Assembly: GCA_902772615.1 (NCBI GenBank)
Contig: CACYBC010000155.1
Span: 1 to 19,010, forward strand
Origin: an uncultured Ruminococcus sp.
GTDB lineage: Bacteria > Bacillota > Clostridia > Oscillospirales > Ruminococcaceae
Direction: 5' to 3'
DNA: 19,010 nucleotides
Shown here piece after piece: positions 1 through 6,970 of this stretch. Both the position numbers and the translations under genes were made by a program. Under the pieces are notes generated by a model that saw nothing but the letters and a program-made list of their open reading frames with translations, made no database searches and was not told the origin of the DNA. Positions within the stretch are counted from its first letter, which is position 1. Each line of letters opens with the position of its first letter.

Positions 1-248
1 AACCCCAGCACATCGCAGATACCTCCCGCGACTATTCCGACTGTCGGCCCGAACAGCATACCTATAGCCGCAAGCGGGATGAACGCGAAATTGATCTTGC
101 CGAAAGGCAGATCAATAGAGAGTGCTTCGATGACCATGCTGAGTGCGATAAGCATCGAGCAGATCACAAGATTGATGATCGTCGTACGCTTCTTAGCTCC
201 GAACAATTCTTTTGCTGATGATTTAAAAAGATTAAAAAAGCCTTTCAT
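1..248 (-). CDS. folT: Folate ECF transporter S component, 5' part only (runs off the left edge)
   Basis: Only the first 82 codons are in the window; the rest lies beyond base 1. The start is ATG at 248 with an AAGGGGG ribosome binding site at 254-260. The visible protein has a short basic N-terminus (MKGFFNLFKSSAKELFGAKK) and then two hydrophobic segments. It includes AAIGMLFGPTVG followed by a small-residue stretch and CDVLG, which is the signature of folate-family S components of energy-coupling-factor transporters. Known of the family: the S subunit binds folate in the membrane and works with the EcfT/EcfA/EcfA' module, which is usually encoded elsewhere. The THF-type riboswitch just upstream supports folate as the substrate. 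Another vitamin S component is possible in principle but fits less well. Confidence 0.82.
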   Translation of the reverse strand, partial: MKGFFNLFKSSAKELFGAKKRTTIINLVICSMLIALSMVIEALSIDLPFGKINFAFIPLAAIGMLFGPTVGIVAGGICDVLG

Positions 249-270
249 TTCTGCCCCCTTAGAATGACTC

Positions 271-313
271 GCATTATAAAGAGAATGAAAGGTCTCATTT
301 TCACTTATAATGC
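271..313 (-). promoter_or_regulatory. Hairpin next to the folT ribosome binding site, mutually exclusive with riboswitch P1
   Basis: On the minus strand a 9-nt arm GCATTATAA (313-305) pairs perfectly with TTATAATGC (279-271), ending 10 nt upstream of the folT ribosome binding site. It shares bases 312-313 with the 3' arm of the putative riboswitch P1 helix (312-317), so the two helices cannot both form completely. No T-run follows, which argues against an intrinsic terminator and for a translational or antisequestering role. That role is inference. Confidence 0.5.
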
Positions 314-484
314 ATTAAGCGGGATGCAATGGTCGAACCGCAATACTGACGCTTCCTGGTATTGTTTACCAAATAGCGCTTCATATGTTTCGTCCCCGAC
401 ACAACTCCCCGTTGTCGGGACACTGATACCGGTGAGTCTTCTCTGCACCGGATATATGACGCACGGCCATCTACTCTGTAATGC
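312..484 (-). promoter_or_regulatory. Tetrahydrofolate (THF) riboswitch, enlarged form, upstream of folT
   Basis: Read on the minus strand, the 5' element AGAGTAGATGG (about 477-467) and the 3' element CCATTGCATCCCGCTT (about 332-317) match the two most conserved blocks of the Clostridial THF riboswitch. A closing helix P1 pairs GCATTA (484-479) with TAATGC (317-312). Between the blocks are three hairpins: CCGGTG/CACCGG (451-446 with 434-429), a stem of about 9 bp over 422-391 with loop GGGGA (410-406), and TGGTA/TACCA with flanking pairs (about 380-349). The GGGGA loop could pair with TCCC of the 3' block, as in the known loop-to-junction pseudoknot. At about 170 nt it is longer than the usual roughly 100 nt; the first hairpin looks like an insertion. 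The downstream folT gene agrees with the assignment. Confidence 0.75.
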
Positions 485-510
485 CTACGCCGCCAACGAC
501 GTACAAATGT

Positions 511-539
511 AGATTACAATGATTGCTCGTTCCGGTCAA
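511..539 (-). promoter_or_regulatory. Sigma-A promoter for the folT riboswitch transcript
   Basis: On the minus strand TTGACC (-35, 539-534) is followed by a 17-nt spacer and TAATCT (-10, 516-511). Transcription would start near 504, leaving a short leader before the riboswitch. The stretch from 540 to 663 between this promoter and the ygiQ terminator shows no ORF or structure that I can support. Confidence 0.7.
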
Positions 540-663
540 GATTAATTTGCTACGGTATATTTTAGTTATTATTTGATCCCGCAAAGATAGTCAGGCAAAT
601 ACGATGCAAAGAACATACATCCATCAATGGCCGGACTGTTCGCAATCGATCATTTCACCGGAC

Positions 664-694
664 GAAAAGAGCGGGATCTCAGACGATCCCGCTC
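664..694 (-). terminator. Rho-independent terminator after ygiQ
   Basis: A 10-bp perfect stem GAGCGGGATC/GATCCCGCTC (669-678 with 685-694) with a 6-nt loop is followed on the minus strand by TTTT. It lies 11 nt past the ygiQ stop and ends the dinB-tex-ygiQ operon. Confidence 0.88.
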
Positions 695-705
695 TCCATG
701 CTTTT

Positions 706-2601
706 TCATTTTTTCTTTTTGCTGTATCCGGACCGGGTACTCTTGGACCCTGTTCCGTTCTTTCTGTCAGCTGCGGCATTCTTTCTGCCCGGATTTCCGC
801 TTCTTTGATCCCGCCTGTCGCCGGGTGCCTGCGACACAAGGCATTTTGGTCCGCTGCCTATGAGGTCGAGTCTGCCTGCCTTTCTCAGAGCTTCCCTGAC
901 TCTTGCTGCATTCTCCGGGAGCCTGTACTGCATCAGACACCTCTGCAGTTCCTTTTCCCTGGGATCCTTTGCCACATAGATCGGTTTCATGGTCCTGGGA
1001 TCCAGGCCTGTGTAATACATGCACGTTGACAGAGTTCCGGGAGTAGGATAGAAATCCTGCACCTGTTCAGGAGTGGACCGGATATCCCTCAGATACTCCG
1101 CGAGTTCAATGGCATCGTCTAGAGTGCATCCGGGGTGAGATGATATGAAATAAGGCACCAGATACTGGTCCATACCGGCTTTTTTGTTTGCATCGAAGTA
1201 CTTTTTTCTGAAATTCAGAAAGACCTCATGTTTAGGTTTGCCCATGAGGTTAAGCACATGGTCTGATACATGTTCAGGCGCTACTTTCAGCTGCCCGCTG
1301 ACATGATGCTTTACAAGTTCGTCTACAAACCTGTCTCCGTTGGGATCCTGCAGTATGTAGTCAAACCGTATCCCGCTGCGGACAAAGACCTTTTTGACAC
1401 CTTTGATCTGTCTGAGTTTTCTCAGAAGCTCGATATAATCGCTGTGATCCGCTTCAAGATTCGGGCACGGACTCTGTCCAAGGCACTGCCTGTCTTTGCA
1501 AACGCCGTACTTGAGCTGTTTCTGACATGACGGATGTCGGAAGTTGGCAGTCGGCCCTCCCACATCGTGTATATAGCCTTTAAAGTCGGGCATTTTTGTC
1601 AGCAGTTCCGCTTCCTTTATCAGAGATTCATGACTGCGGACTGATATGGTCCTTCCCTGATGGAAGGTGATGGCACAGAAACTGCAGGCGCCGAAGCATC
1701 CTCTGTTTGACACCAGGGAGAATTTCACCTCGCTTATGGCTGATATCCCTCCCTGACTCTCATATATAGGATGGTAAGTCCTTTCATACGGCAGCTCATA
1801 TACAGCGTCCATCTCTTCTGTTGTGAGCGGTTCCTGCGGCGGATTCACCACCACATAACAGTCATCATGGACGTACCGTTCCGCCAGCGGCTTTGCCGTT
1901 ATGGCATCGCAATTCTCATACTGCCTCATGAAGCTTCTGCAGTATTTTTTCTTGTCCTTGCAGATATCCTCATAGCTGGGGAGTATGATGGCATTCTCGG
2001 GAGGTGTTCTGGTCTTCCAGACAGTACCTCTCACCCAGTTTATCTCGCTGACCGGAGTTCCCGCAGCGATGGCATTGGCTATCTCCAGGTCAGAACGTTC
2101 TCCCATTCCCCAGCACAGCAGATCGGCTTCACTGTCCAGAAGAACTGATCTTTTTACCGAATCGCTCCAGTAATCGTAGTGGCCAAGTCGCCTGAGGCTG
2201 GCCTCCATGCCGCCAGCTATCAGCGGCACATCAGGATAAGCCTTTTTTATTGCCTTTCCATATGCCGTCAGCGCGTAATCCGGTCTTCCTCCGTACTTGT
2301 TTCCCGGAGCATAGACATCGGATCTCCTCTTGCGCTTGGCAACGGTGTAATTGTTGACCATGGAGTCCATGTTCCCGGAGTTTATGAAGAACCCGATCCT
2401 GGGCCTTCCGAACACTTTGAACGCGTTTTCATCGCTGATGTCAGGTCTGGGTATTATCCCGACCTTATAGCCGTTGGCTTCCAGTATGTGGCCAATGACT
2501 GATATGCCGAAGGATGGGTGATCGACATAGGCGTCGCCGGTCACCAGCACTATATCGGCGTCTCCCCCTAGTTCCTTCCTGTTAAGTGCGAAAAAAGACA
2601 T
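706..2601 (-). CDS. ygiQ: YgiQ family radical SAM protein (UPF0313)
   Basis: The product has 631 residues, slightly short of the usual 640-740. The N-terminal part (about 1-150) carries the family's conserved stretches, such as GDAYVDHPSFG and AGGMEASLRRLGHYDYW. The radical-SAM domain has its cluster-binding cysteines in CFGACSFC (C302, C306, C309), the CX3CX2C pattern, which should bind a 4Fe-4S cluster and S-adenosylmethionine. The last 40 or so residues are basic and of low complexity, ending in KKKK. The substrate and reaction of YgiQ proteins are not known. The ATG at 2601 follows GGGAGAG at good spacing, and the gene starts 24 nt after the tex stop, so it is the last gene of the dinB-tex-ygiQ operon. 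Confidence 0.93.
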   Translation of the reverse strand: MSFFALNRKELGGDADIVLVTGDAYVDHPSFGISVIGHILEANGYKVGIIPRPDISDENAFKVFGRPRIGFFINSGNMDSMVNNYTVAKRKRRSDVYAPGNKYGGRPDYALTAYGKAIKKAYPDVPLIAGGMEASLRRLGHYDYWSDSVKRSVLLDSEADLLCWGMGERSDLEIANAIAAGTPVSEINWVRGTVWKTRTPPENAIILPSYEDICKDKKKYCRSFMRQYENCDAITAKPLAERYVHDDCYVVVNPPQEPLTTEEMDAVYELPYERTYHPIYESQGGISAISEVKFSLVSNRGCFGACSFCAITFHQGRTISVRSHESLIKEAELLTKMPDFKGYIHDVGGPTANFRHPSCQKQLKYGVCKDRQCLGQSPCPNLEADHSDYIELLRKLRQIKGVKKVFVRSGIRFDYILQDPNGDRFVDELVKHHVSGQLKVAPEHVSDHVLNLMGKPKHEVFLNFRKKYFDANKKAGMDQYLVPYFISSHPGCTLDDAIELAEYLRDIRSTPEQVQDFYPTPGTLSTCMYYTGLDPRTMKPIYVAKDPREKELQRCLMQYRLPENAARVREALRKAGRLDLIGSGPKCLVSQAPGDRRDQRSGNPGRKNAAADRKNGTGSKSTRSGYSKKKK

Positions 2602-2625
2602 CTCGATCTCTCCCTGATAATGTCG

Positions 2626-4800
2626 TCAGTTTGCAGTCTTCCCGTTTTTCACTGCCTGTTTTATCGAAAGCGATATGCGTTTTTTCTGCACATCGACACC
2701 AAGCACGACCACATTGACAACATCTCCTACCTTTACTGCTTCTGACGGATGTTTTATAAACCTGTTCGCGATCTCCGAGATATGCACGAGGCCATCCTGA
2801 TGTACTCCGATATCGACAAAACATCCGAAATCCGTAACATTGCGGACAGTCCCTCTCATTTCCATTCCGGGCTTCAGGTCTTCCATGCCCATAACATCTG
2901 TTCTGAGCATGGCAGGCGGCAATTCATCTCTCGGATCCCTTCCTGGCTTTGTAAGTTCACTGGCGATATCGGTTATGGTGGGGACTCCCACGCCGCAGCC
3001 TGCAGCGACCTTTTCCGCTCCAACCAGATCGAGCCTTGCCCTGAGATCCGATACCTGTCCCTTCTTAACATCGTCCAGGTCATATCCGCACATATCCAGA
3101 AGCTTTACCGCCGCTTCGTAGCTTTCCGGGTGTACCCCTGTATTATCCAGCACATTGTTCCCGGAAGTAACTCTGAGGAAGCCTGCTGCCTGCTCAAATG
3201 CCTTAGGTCCGATCTTAGGGACTTTAAGTATTGCCTTCCTGTCCTTGTATATTCCGTTCTCTTCCCTGTACTGCACAATGTTTCTCGCAGTTGTGGCGTT
3301 CAATCCGGCAACTCTCGCCAGCAGAGACGGAGAAGCAGTGTTGAGGTCAACACCCACTGCATTGACGCAGTCTTCGACGACCCCGGACAGCGTCTCATCA
3401 AGCCTTGCCTGTGGCATATCATGCTGGTACTGGCCAACTCCGATAGATTTCGGATCTATTTTCACGAGCTCAGCCAGAGGATCCTGCAGCCTTCTGGCTA
3501 TCGAGACAGCACTTCTGAGCGAAACATCGTACTGCGGAAACTCCGCAGCTCCAAGCTTGGATGCCGAATAAACGGATGCCCCGGCCTCATTCACGACCAT
3601 ATATGCAACGCCGGGCAGTTCCTTTAGCATGCCGGCGATGAATATCTCTGATTCTTTGGATGCGGTTCCGTTGCCGATAGCTATAGCCTTTACGTTGTAT
3701 TTTCTGATCATTGAAGTCAGTATCGCCCTGGCTTCATCTTTCTTATTGTGCGGAGGTGTCGGATATACGACTCCCGTGTCGAGCACTTTTCCGGTCTCAT
3801 CCACGACAGCTATCTTGCACCCTGTGCGGTATGCCGGGTCAAATCCCATCGTGACCATATTCCTTACGGGAGGCTGCATCAGAAGCGGTTTGAGGTTCAG
3901 TCCGAACATCCTTATAGCCTGTTCGGAAGCCATATCGGTGAGTTCGCTTCTTATCTCCCTCTCTATGGAAGGGAATATCAGTCTTCTGTATGAATCATCG
4001 GCAGCTTCCCTGACCAGATCGCAGCTTATGCTTCCCGTTTGCTTCACCGAGTGGTTCCTTACAATGTTAAGAGCAAGATCCTCATCTATATCGATCCCCG
4101 CCCTGAGGACTTTTTCATCCTCTCCCCTGTTTATGGCAAGTATCCTGTGACTGGGGACAGTGGATACCGCTTCGCTGAAATCATAGTAGTTTCTGTATAC
4201 CGTATCTTCTTCCGTATTCGCCCTGGAAGCGAGTCTGCCTTTTTTGTGGATCAGTTCCTTGAGCAGTCTTCTGATCTCTGCATCATCGGAGATATTCTCC
4301 GCTATTATGTCCGATGCACCGGCAAGAGCGGCAGAAACATCTTCCACTCCCTTTTCATCGCTGACAAACGGAGCGGCCATTTCTTCCAGCGTGCCTTCCA
4401 TTACATTTTGCGCATAAATGGAATCAGCGAGCGGTTCAAGTCCTTTTTCCTTCGCTACAGTAGCCCTTGTCCGCCTTTTCTGCTTATATGGTCTGTATAT
4501 GTCTTCCAGTTCAGCCAGCGTTTTTGCTCCGGAGATCGCTTCCATGAGCTCTTCCGTCATCTTGCCCTGCTCTTCTATGGAACCCGTTACCTCATCGCGG
4601 CGCTTATCCAGATTCCGCAGATATGTCATTCGTTCAGAGATATCTCTTATGAGCTGATCATCCATCGTTCCATGCATCTCTTTGCGGTAACGGGCGATAA
4701 AAGGAACCGTATTACCTTCATCGAGAAGTTTCACGACGTTCTCCACATGAATAAGTTTCTGCCCGGTCTCTTTTGCTATCGTTTCAATATTTTTGTCCAT
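2626..4800 (-). CDS. tex: Tex-type S1 RNA-binding protein
   Basis: With the ATG at 4800 the product has 724 residues, normal for Tex/YhgF. Visible domains are the helical Tex N-terminal region (about 1-300), a YqgF-like RNase H fold starting at TMGFDPAYRTG (about 317-440), a helix-hairpin-helix region with DLNTAS and PKIGPKAFEQAAGFLR (about 483-545), and a C-terminal S1 domain (about 643-715; GTVRNVTDFGCFVDIG, QDGLVHISEI, ISLSIKQ). Known of the family: Tex is a cytosolic nucleic-acid-binding factor linked to transcription and RNA metabolism. The start overlaps the dinB stop as TGATG, implying translational coupling. A GTG in frame one codon earlier (4803) is an alternative start. Confidence 0.95.
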   Translation of the reverse strand: MDKNIETIAKETGQKLIHVENVVKLLDEGNTVPFIARYRKEMHGTMDDQLIRDISERMTYLRNLDKRRDEVTGSIEEQGKMTEELMEAISGAKTLAELEDIYRPYKQKRRTRATVAKEKGLEPLADSIYAQNVMEGTLEEMAAPFVSDEKGVEDVSAALAGASDIIAENISDDAEIRRLLKELIHKKGRLASRANTEEDTVYRNYYDFSEAVSTVPSHRILAINRGEDEKVLRAGIDIDEDLALNIVRNHSVKQTGSISCDLVREAADDSYRRLIFPSIEREIRSELTDMASEQAIRMFGLNLKPLLMQPPVRNMVTMGFDPAYRTGCKIAVVDETGKVLDTGVVYPTPPHNKKDEARAILTSMIRKYNVKAIAIGNGTASKESEIFIAGMLKELPGVAYMVVNEAGASVYSASKLGAAEFPQYDVSLRSAVSIARRLQDPLAELVKIDPKSIGVGQYQHDMPQARLDETLSGVVEDCVNAVGVDLNTASPSLLARVAGLNATTARNIVQYREENGIYKDRKAILKVPKIGPKAFEQAAGFLRVTSGNNVLDNTGVHPESYEAAVKLLDMCGYDLDDVKKGQVSDLRARLDLVGAEKVAAGCGVGVPTITDIASELTKPGRDPRDELPPAMLRTDVMGMEDLKPGMEMRGTVRNVTDFGCFVDIGVHQDGLVHISEIANRFIKHPSEAVKVGDVVNVVVLGVDVQKKRISLSIKQAVKNGKTAN

Positions 4801-6020
4801 CACTTCTCATTTCCGGGGATCCCCGAGCCTTCCGCCCGGCGGAACCCCAGCGTAATACTGTCCTTTCCCATTCTTTTCTTTATCGAGGCAACTGCGTCCT
4901 CAAGTTTTTCCTGTCTCTGCCGGTCGGTACTTCCGGTCCCCTCAAACAGAGACATCTGCGTCACAGCCTCGCTCTCCGGCACCAGCTCTGAACAACTTAT
5001 CCCCAGCAGTCTGACTGCGCTTCCGTTTCTGTTGGTCTCCACCAGTTCAAAAGCTATCTCTGCTATCTCCCGCTGCAGATGCGTCGGGACATCCAGGGTC
5101 CTCTGCCGTTGTATCGTCTTAAGATCGGGATCCTTTATCGAGACCTGAACTGACCCTGCAAGAACCCCTTTGCGTCTGAGTCTGCCGCTCACCGAAGCCG
5201 CAAGCATATTGATGCCAGCTCTTATGTCCTCCGGTGTGATAAGGTCTCTGCTGAAAGTGAAACTGTTTCCTACGCTCTTGACTTCTCTCTCATCATAATA
5301 GGATCTGACCGGTTCGGTGTCATTGCCGCTCGCATAATCCCAGAGCCCTGCACCATGTTTTCCCAGAAGCTCTGACATCTTGTCTTTGCCTGATCTGGCT
5401 ATGTCCCCTATCGTAACGATACCGATCCTGCCCAATGACGCAGCTGTGCTTTTTCCGACAAAGAGCAGATCGCTGACAGGCAGCGGCCAGACCGTGTTTT
5501 CCACATCTTCAGGCATGATGACTGTTGTAGCATCAGGCTTCTTCATATCAGAAGCCAGTTTCGCAAAGCATTTGTTGAAGCTCACTCCGACAGATATGGT
5601 CACTCCGATCTCCAGTTTGACACGCCGTCTCAACTCATCTGCTATCTCTTTGCCCGTCCTGTTCCTTAGGGCAGGGCTTCCCGTCAGATCGAGAAAAGAC
5701 TCGTCCACACTGAAAGGTTCAACCAGATCGGTATACTCAAGATATATCCTGTTGATCATCTCCGAGACTTCGGAATACTTACTGTGATGAGGCATCACCA
5801 CCACCAGCTCCGGGCATTTCTTTTTTGCCGCATACACAGTATCAGTGGTCCTGACCCCGTACTTTTTGGCTTCCATGCTTGCAGCTACCACTACGCCGTG
5901 TCTGCTTTGCGGATCCCCTGCCACCGCCAACGGAAGTCCTTTGAGAGAAGGGTCGAGCATAGCTTCTACACTCGCAAAGTAACTGTTGCAGTCGCAATGA
6001 AGGATGGTTCTTTTTTGCAT
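4800..6020 (-). CDS. dinB: Y-family DNA polymerase IV (DinB)
   Basis: The product has 406 residues and is an error-prone translesion polymerase. The catalytic carboxylates are visible as D10 in HCDCNSYFASVE and D106/E107 in SVDESFLDLTGS. Helix-hairpin-helix and little-finger regions follow. Near the C-terminus QMSLF (355-359) matches the sliding-clamp binding motif QxxLF. The ATG at 6020 is preferred over a frame extension to 6053 because AAGGAGGAG (6027-6035) sits 6-8 nt upstream and the family starts a few residues before the first catalytic Asp. It is the first gene of the operon and overlaps tex by one base. No Gram-positive LexA box is visible upstream, so SOS control is not shown. Confidence 0.95.
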   Translation of the reverse strand: MQKRTILHCDCNSYFASVEAMLDPSLKGLPLAVAGDPQSRHGVVVAASMEAKKYGVRTTDTVYAAKKKCPELVVVMPHHSKYSEVSEMINRIYLEYTDLVEPFSVDESFLDLTGSPALRNRTGKEIADELRRRVKLEIGVTISVGVSFNKCFAKLASDMKKPDATTVIMPEDVENTVWPLPVSDLLFVGKSTAASLGRIGIVTIGDIARSGKDKMSELLGKHGAGLWDYASGNDTEPVRSYYDEREVKSVGNSFTFSRDLITPEDIRAGINMLAASVSGRLRRKGVLAGSVQVSIKDPDLKTIQRQRTLDVPTHLQREIAEIAFELVETNRNGSAVRLLGISCSELVPESEAVTQMSLFEGTGSTDRQRQEKLEDAVASIKKRMGKDSITLGFRRAEGSGIPGNEK

Positions 6021-6070
6021 CTTATGCTCCTCCTTCCTGCGAGATCCCGTCATTAAATCAACTGTGTTTA

Positions 6071-6099
6071 ATTATATCATCTCCCGGCATGTATATTTT
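6071..6099 (-). promoter_or_regulatory. Candidate promoter of the dinB operon
   Basis: A perfect TATAAT lies on the minus strand at 6076-6071, about 50 nt upstream of the dinB start. The hexamer 17 nt further upstream (AAAATA, 6099-6094) does not resemble TTGACA, so the -35 is weak or activator-dependent. Confidence 0.45.
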
Positions 6100-6102
6100 T
6101 AG

Positions 6103-6118
6103 TTCGCGAATCGTATTC
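6103..6118. promoter_or_regulatory. Palindromes between the divergent dinB and zinc-ribbon promoters (possible operator)
   Basis: TTCGCGAA (6103-6110, perfect 8-bp palindrome) overlaps GAATCGTATTC (6108-6118, 4-bp arms around CGT). They lie just upstream of the dinB -10/-35 region and about 20 bp upstream of the plus-strand -35. An operator function is inference; the arms are short and could occur by chance. Confidence 0.3.
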
Positions 6119-6139
6119 TGACGCTGTGACTGAAAATGA

Positions 6140-6169
6140 TTGTCTAGTCATCGCATAAGCCTGTATAAT
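6140..6169 (+). promoter_or_regulatory. Promoter of the zinc-ribbon gene
   Basis: TTGTCT (6140-6145), an 18-nt spacer and a perfect TATAAT (6164-6169). Transcription would start near 6176, giving a leader of about 23 nt that carries the GGGAG ribosome binding site at 6186-6190. Confidence 0.7.
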
Positions 6170-6198
6170 TAGTTCATTAAAGATCGGGAGCTAGTATC

Positions 6199-6867
6199 AT
6201 GGCATCATATAAAGTCAATTGTCCCTCTTGCCACAAGTCCGTCGTACTTGAGGAAGACATCCAGGAGACCTTCTGCCCCTACTGCGGTTCGAAGTTCTCA
6301 GTTTCCCAGTCGCGTTCAGCCGGTAGAAGTGATTCGGTCGTTCTGTATGAGGCTACTCAGATCGTGAATGATATACTCAAACGTGTCAGCACTTATCAAG
6401 CCAACTGCACAGATCTCTATGAGAAGACTCACAAGAACATCTCGAACCCCTTCAAGAAACTGCTGGCCGGGGCAGATGAATTCTCGATAAGCGAGATCCA
6501 CAATAATTACTTTACAGTGCTCGACAAGCTCATCAAGGAACTTGACGACCATCTCTCATCCATCAGCGAAGCGGCCGTAAAGAGCGAGCTCGCCAGAAAG
6601 GCGGTCGACGCGGTCCTTCAGATTCCGGAAGAAAAGCTGCCGTTTGCCATTGCTCTTAACTACAGTGCAGATGATATTCTCACCGATGCTCTTCTCAAAC
6701 ACATGTCCCAAGCGGATCTTAGGGAAGTATATGACGGATTCACAGTGCCTGCCAGAAAGAAGCAGTTCTATCCCAACCAGAAAAAACTTGCAGCGCATAT
6801 GGAATCACTGCTCGGACTCGATTCCGGGAAAGGATTCGGAGCGTTCATAAAAAAGATCTTCAAATAG
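6199..6867 (+). CDS. Zinc-ribbon protein of unknown function
   Basis: I do not recognise this 222-residue protein. Residues 8-29 form a treble-clef or rubredoxin-like zinc ribbon: CPSC (C8, C11) and CPYC (C26, C29). The remainder (about 45-222) appears largely alpha-helical and charged, with no membrane segment or signal peptide. It includes a heptad-rich central region (about 85-130) and ends in a basic-amphipathic GFGAFIKKIFK tail. The ATG at 6199 follows GGGAG with an 8-nt spacer. It is a single-gene unit, with its own promoter upstream and a terminator 15 nt after the stop, and is transcribed divergently from dinB. A role in nucleic-acid or protein binding is conceivable from the ribbon but is not shown. 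Confidence 0.85.
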   Translation: MASYKVNCPSCHKSVVLEEDIQETFCPYCGSKFSVSQSRSAGRSDSVVLYEATQIVNDILKRVSTYQANCTDLYEKTHKNISNPFKKLLAGADEFSISEIHNNYFTVLDKLIKELDDHLSSISEAAVKSELARKAVDAVLQIPEEKLPFAIALNYSADDILTDALLKHMSQADLREVYDGFTVPARKKQFYPNQKKLAAHMESLLGLDSGKGFGAFIKKIFK

Positions 6868-6882
6868 ACCACTGATCATTAC

Positions 6883-6910
6883 AGCCGGCTTCATGCCGGC
6901 TTTTTGTTTT
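6883..6910 (+). terminator. Terminator after the zinc-ribbon gene
   Basis: AGCCGGC (6883-6889) pairs with GCCGGCT (6895-6901) around a 5-nt loop, followed by TTTTGTTTT. It separates this gene from the esterase gene downstream. Confidence 0.9.
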
Positions 6911-6914
6911 ATAT

Positions 6915-6943
6915 TTGAACTTGCGGCCGAAAAATGAGATTAT
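6915..6943 (+). promoter_or_regulatory. Candidate promoter of the esterase gene
   Basis: TTGAAC (6915-6920) and GATTAT (6938-6943) with a 17-nt spacer lie just after the preceding terminator and 27 nt before the start codon. The -10 matches four of six consensus bases. Confidence 0.5.
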
Positions 6944-6970
6944 TATTCAAAAAAAGACGGAGGAAAAGGA

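Noticed and set aside
264..512. Plus-strand open frame of 82 codons
   Set aside because: It lies on the complement of the folT riboswitch, has no ribosome binding site and its translation is unstructured.
4039..5148. Plus-strand open frame of 369 codons
   Set aside because: It spans the antisense of both tex and dinB, crossing their junction, and shows no family motif; both minus-strand genes have clear domains there.
6053..6198. SOS (LexA) box upstream of dinB
   Set aside because: Only a half-site CGAAC is visible on the minus strand; the GAAC-N4-GTTC type of Gram-positive box is absent.
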